From Actinomycetota bacterium (GTDB taxonomy: Bacteria > Actinomycetota > Actinomycetes > Nanopelagicales > Nanopelagicaceae): a DNA stretch of 5,609 nt. Position numbers and translations under genes: made by a program. This document shows positions 4,890 through 5,609 of the stretch, one piece after another. Positions within the stretch are counted from its first letter, which is position 1. Every line of letters starts with the position of its first letter. Under the pieces are notes generated by a model. It saw nothing but the letters and a program-made list of their open reading frames with translations, was not told where the DNA came from and did not search any database. Location of the stretch: positions 1-5,609 of the forward strand of contig WLME01000076.1 of assembly GCA_009700365.1 (NCBI GenBank), read 5' to 3'.

Positions 4890-5609
4890 TTACATATTTT
4901 TAAATGGGTGAGGTGCGCGTGAAATCTTTGGAACACGCATCTTTGCAACTGCGAATCCATCAGGAAGTGGGTGACAGTTTTGTGCAATTCCTAAATCGCC
5001 GGCGACAGATAAGAAGATAAATGCATCTTCTATGGTAAATCCCCACTCATCGACGAGAAGCTTGGCTGCCTCATCGCATGCAATCTTGAGAGCATCTTGA
5101 ATATTGCTAGCCGTGCCATGAGTAACCCAAGAATCTTTAAGCTCAGTGATTGGCCAACCGCCAGCATTGCCCTTTATGAGATCGACTTTAATGATTCCTT
5201 TTCCGCCAATTTCAACACCGGTTCCGGATATTTCTCCATCACCCATTGATGCATGCATATCACCAATTGCCAACATTCCACCTGGTTGGAAAACAGGAAG
5301 GTGAACTGTTGCACCGATTCCATTGAGATGATCATCCATATTGCCGCCATGACGATCAGCGAAGAAGGTTCCAATTTCTCCAGATGCAGGAGCTACACCA
5401 ATAACTCCGAACATTGGGCGAGTTGGAAATGTCACGCCATTAGATTCCATGGTGATGACGCCATCTTTAACATTGAAAATTCTTGTTTGTGGAGATTGCG
5501 CTTTATCAATCAGCTGTCCCCACTCGGGAATCACCATTCCAGCGCCCTTAGGTCCTGGTTGGATATCGATCAAAGTAACGGAAAGTGAATCACCTGGTTC
5601 GGCGCCTAA
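4890..5609 (-). CDS. Acetamidase/formamidase-family amidohydrolase (N-terminus outside window)
   Basis: The frame is open from the right edge to TAA at 4890-4892, giving 239 visible residues. The family (FmdA/AmdA) hydrolyses small amides such as formamide or acetamide to ammonia and the carboxylic acid in the cytoplasm. Visible landmarks are GAEPGDSLSVTLIDIQPG (2-19), the usual beta-strand entry segment; TRPMFGVIGVAP (63-74); the signature HGGNMDDH (87-94); LPVFQPGGMLAIGDMHASMGDGEISGTGVE (104-133), with its acidic and histidine residues; and DAFIFLSVAGDLGIAQ (195-210). These match the compact family type of about 300 residues, so some 50-70 N-terminal residues would lie beyond base 5609. A TTG at 5571-5573 is an internal Leu codon, not a start, since the family homology continues upstream of it. 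The gene precedes the permease by 100 bases on the same strand, without a GC-rich terminator between. Substrate preference is not readable from sequence. Confidence 0.9.
   Translation of the reverse strand, partial: LGAEPGDSLSVTLIDIQPGPKGAGMVIPEWGQLIDKAQSPQTRIFNVKDGVITMESNGVTFPTRPMFGVIGVAPASGEIGTFFADRHGGNMDDHLNGIGATVHLPVFQPGGMLAIGDMHASMGDGEISGTGVEIGGKGIIKVDLIKGNAGGWPITELKDSWVTHGTASNIQDALKIACDEAAKLLVDEWGFTIEDAFIFLSVAGDLGIAQNCHPLPDGFAVAKMRVPKISRAPHPFKNM

Noticed and set aside
4881..4903. A/T hairpin plus T-run after the amidase stop as an intrinsic terminator
   Set aside because: The possible stem is only A-T pairs with a wide loop and no GC core, so it is unlikely to stop transcription. It looks like ordinary AT-rich spacer.
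4790..4987. 66-codon N-terminal extension of the permease frame, up to 4987
   Set aside because: It would overlap the amidase coding region by about 100 bases, looks unlike any APC N-terminus, and is bypassed by a GTG with AAGGAG at the ideal spacing where family similarity begins.
5571..5573. TTG as the start of the acetamidase/formamidase gene
   Set aside because: Typical family sequence (GAEPGDSLSVT) continues in frame upstream to the window edge, so the codon is an internal leucine and the gene is cut by the window.

Overview
The window looks like chromosomal DNA from a moderately low-GC bacterium with compact, closely packed genes. Three features suggest an actinobacterium: the decarboxylase closely resembles an actinobacterial PLP-decarboxylase type, the CoA-transferase gene has a leaderless-style promoter, and two genes appear to start with GTG. 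The codon and base composition would suit freshwater acI-type Actinobacteria (Nanopelagicales). That placement is inference from style and recalled family sequences, not from a marker gene. I see no mobile element, CRISPR array, tRNA, rRNA or broken gene.

Layout, left to right. Bases 1-99 are the last 32 codons of an unidentified plus-strand gene. It meets tail to tail, with overlapping stop codons, a minus-strand group II pyridoxal-phosphate amino acid decarboxylase (96-1442). A 95-base divergent region separates that gene from a plus-strand UPF0114/YqhA-family membrane protein (1538-2053). The YqhA-like gene converges, with only 4 bases between stops, on a minus-strand acetyl-CoA hydrolase/4-hydroxybutyrate-type CoA-transferase (2058-3284). 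Upstream of this is a strong hairpin terminator (3304-3337), which closes the APC-superfamily permease gene (3353-4789, minus; the true start is a GTG well inside the longest reading frame). Upstream again is the 3' three-quarters or so of an acetamidase/formamidase-family gene (4890-5609, minus), whose N-terminus lies beyond the right edge.

How the genes may work together: the amidase, permease and CoA-transferase share a strand and order. They could form a small scavenging module in which a nitrogenous compound is imported, an amide is hydrolysed to ammonia plus a short carboxylic acid, and the acid is activated as a CoA thioester. The decarboxylase would act on an amino acid, possibly supplied by the same or another permease. 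All of this is inference from families and adjacency. The terminator and the separate promoter show that the CoA-transferase is probably transcribed as its own unit.

The most interesting non-coding signals are a TTACC-N4-GGTAA palindrome overlapping a candidate -10 box upstream of the permease, a small hairpin carrying an anti-Shine-Dalgarno-like sequence in the permease leader, and a consensus TAGATT box placed exactly for a leaderless CoA-transferase mRNA. I did not find convincing evidence of a wholly new biological system.
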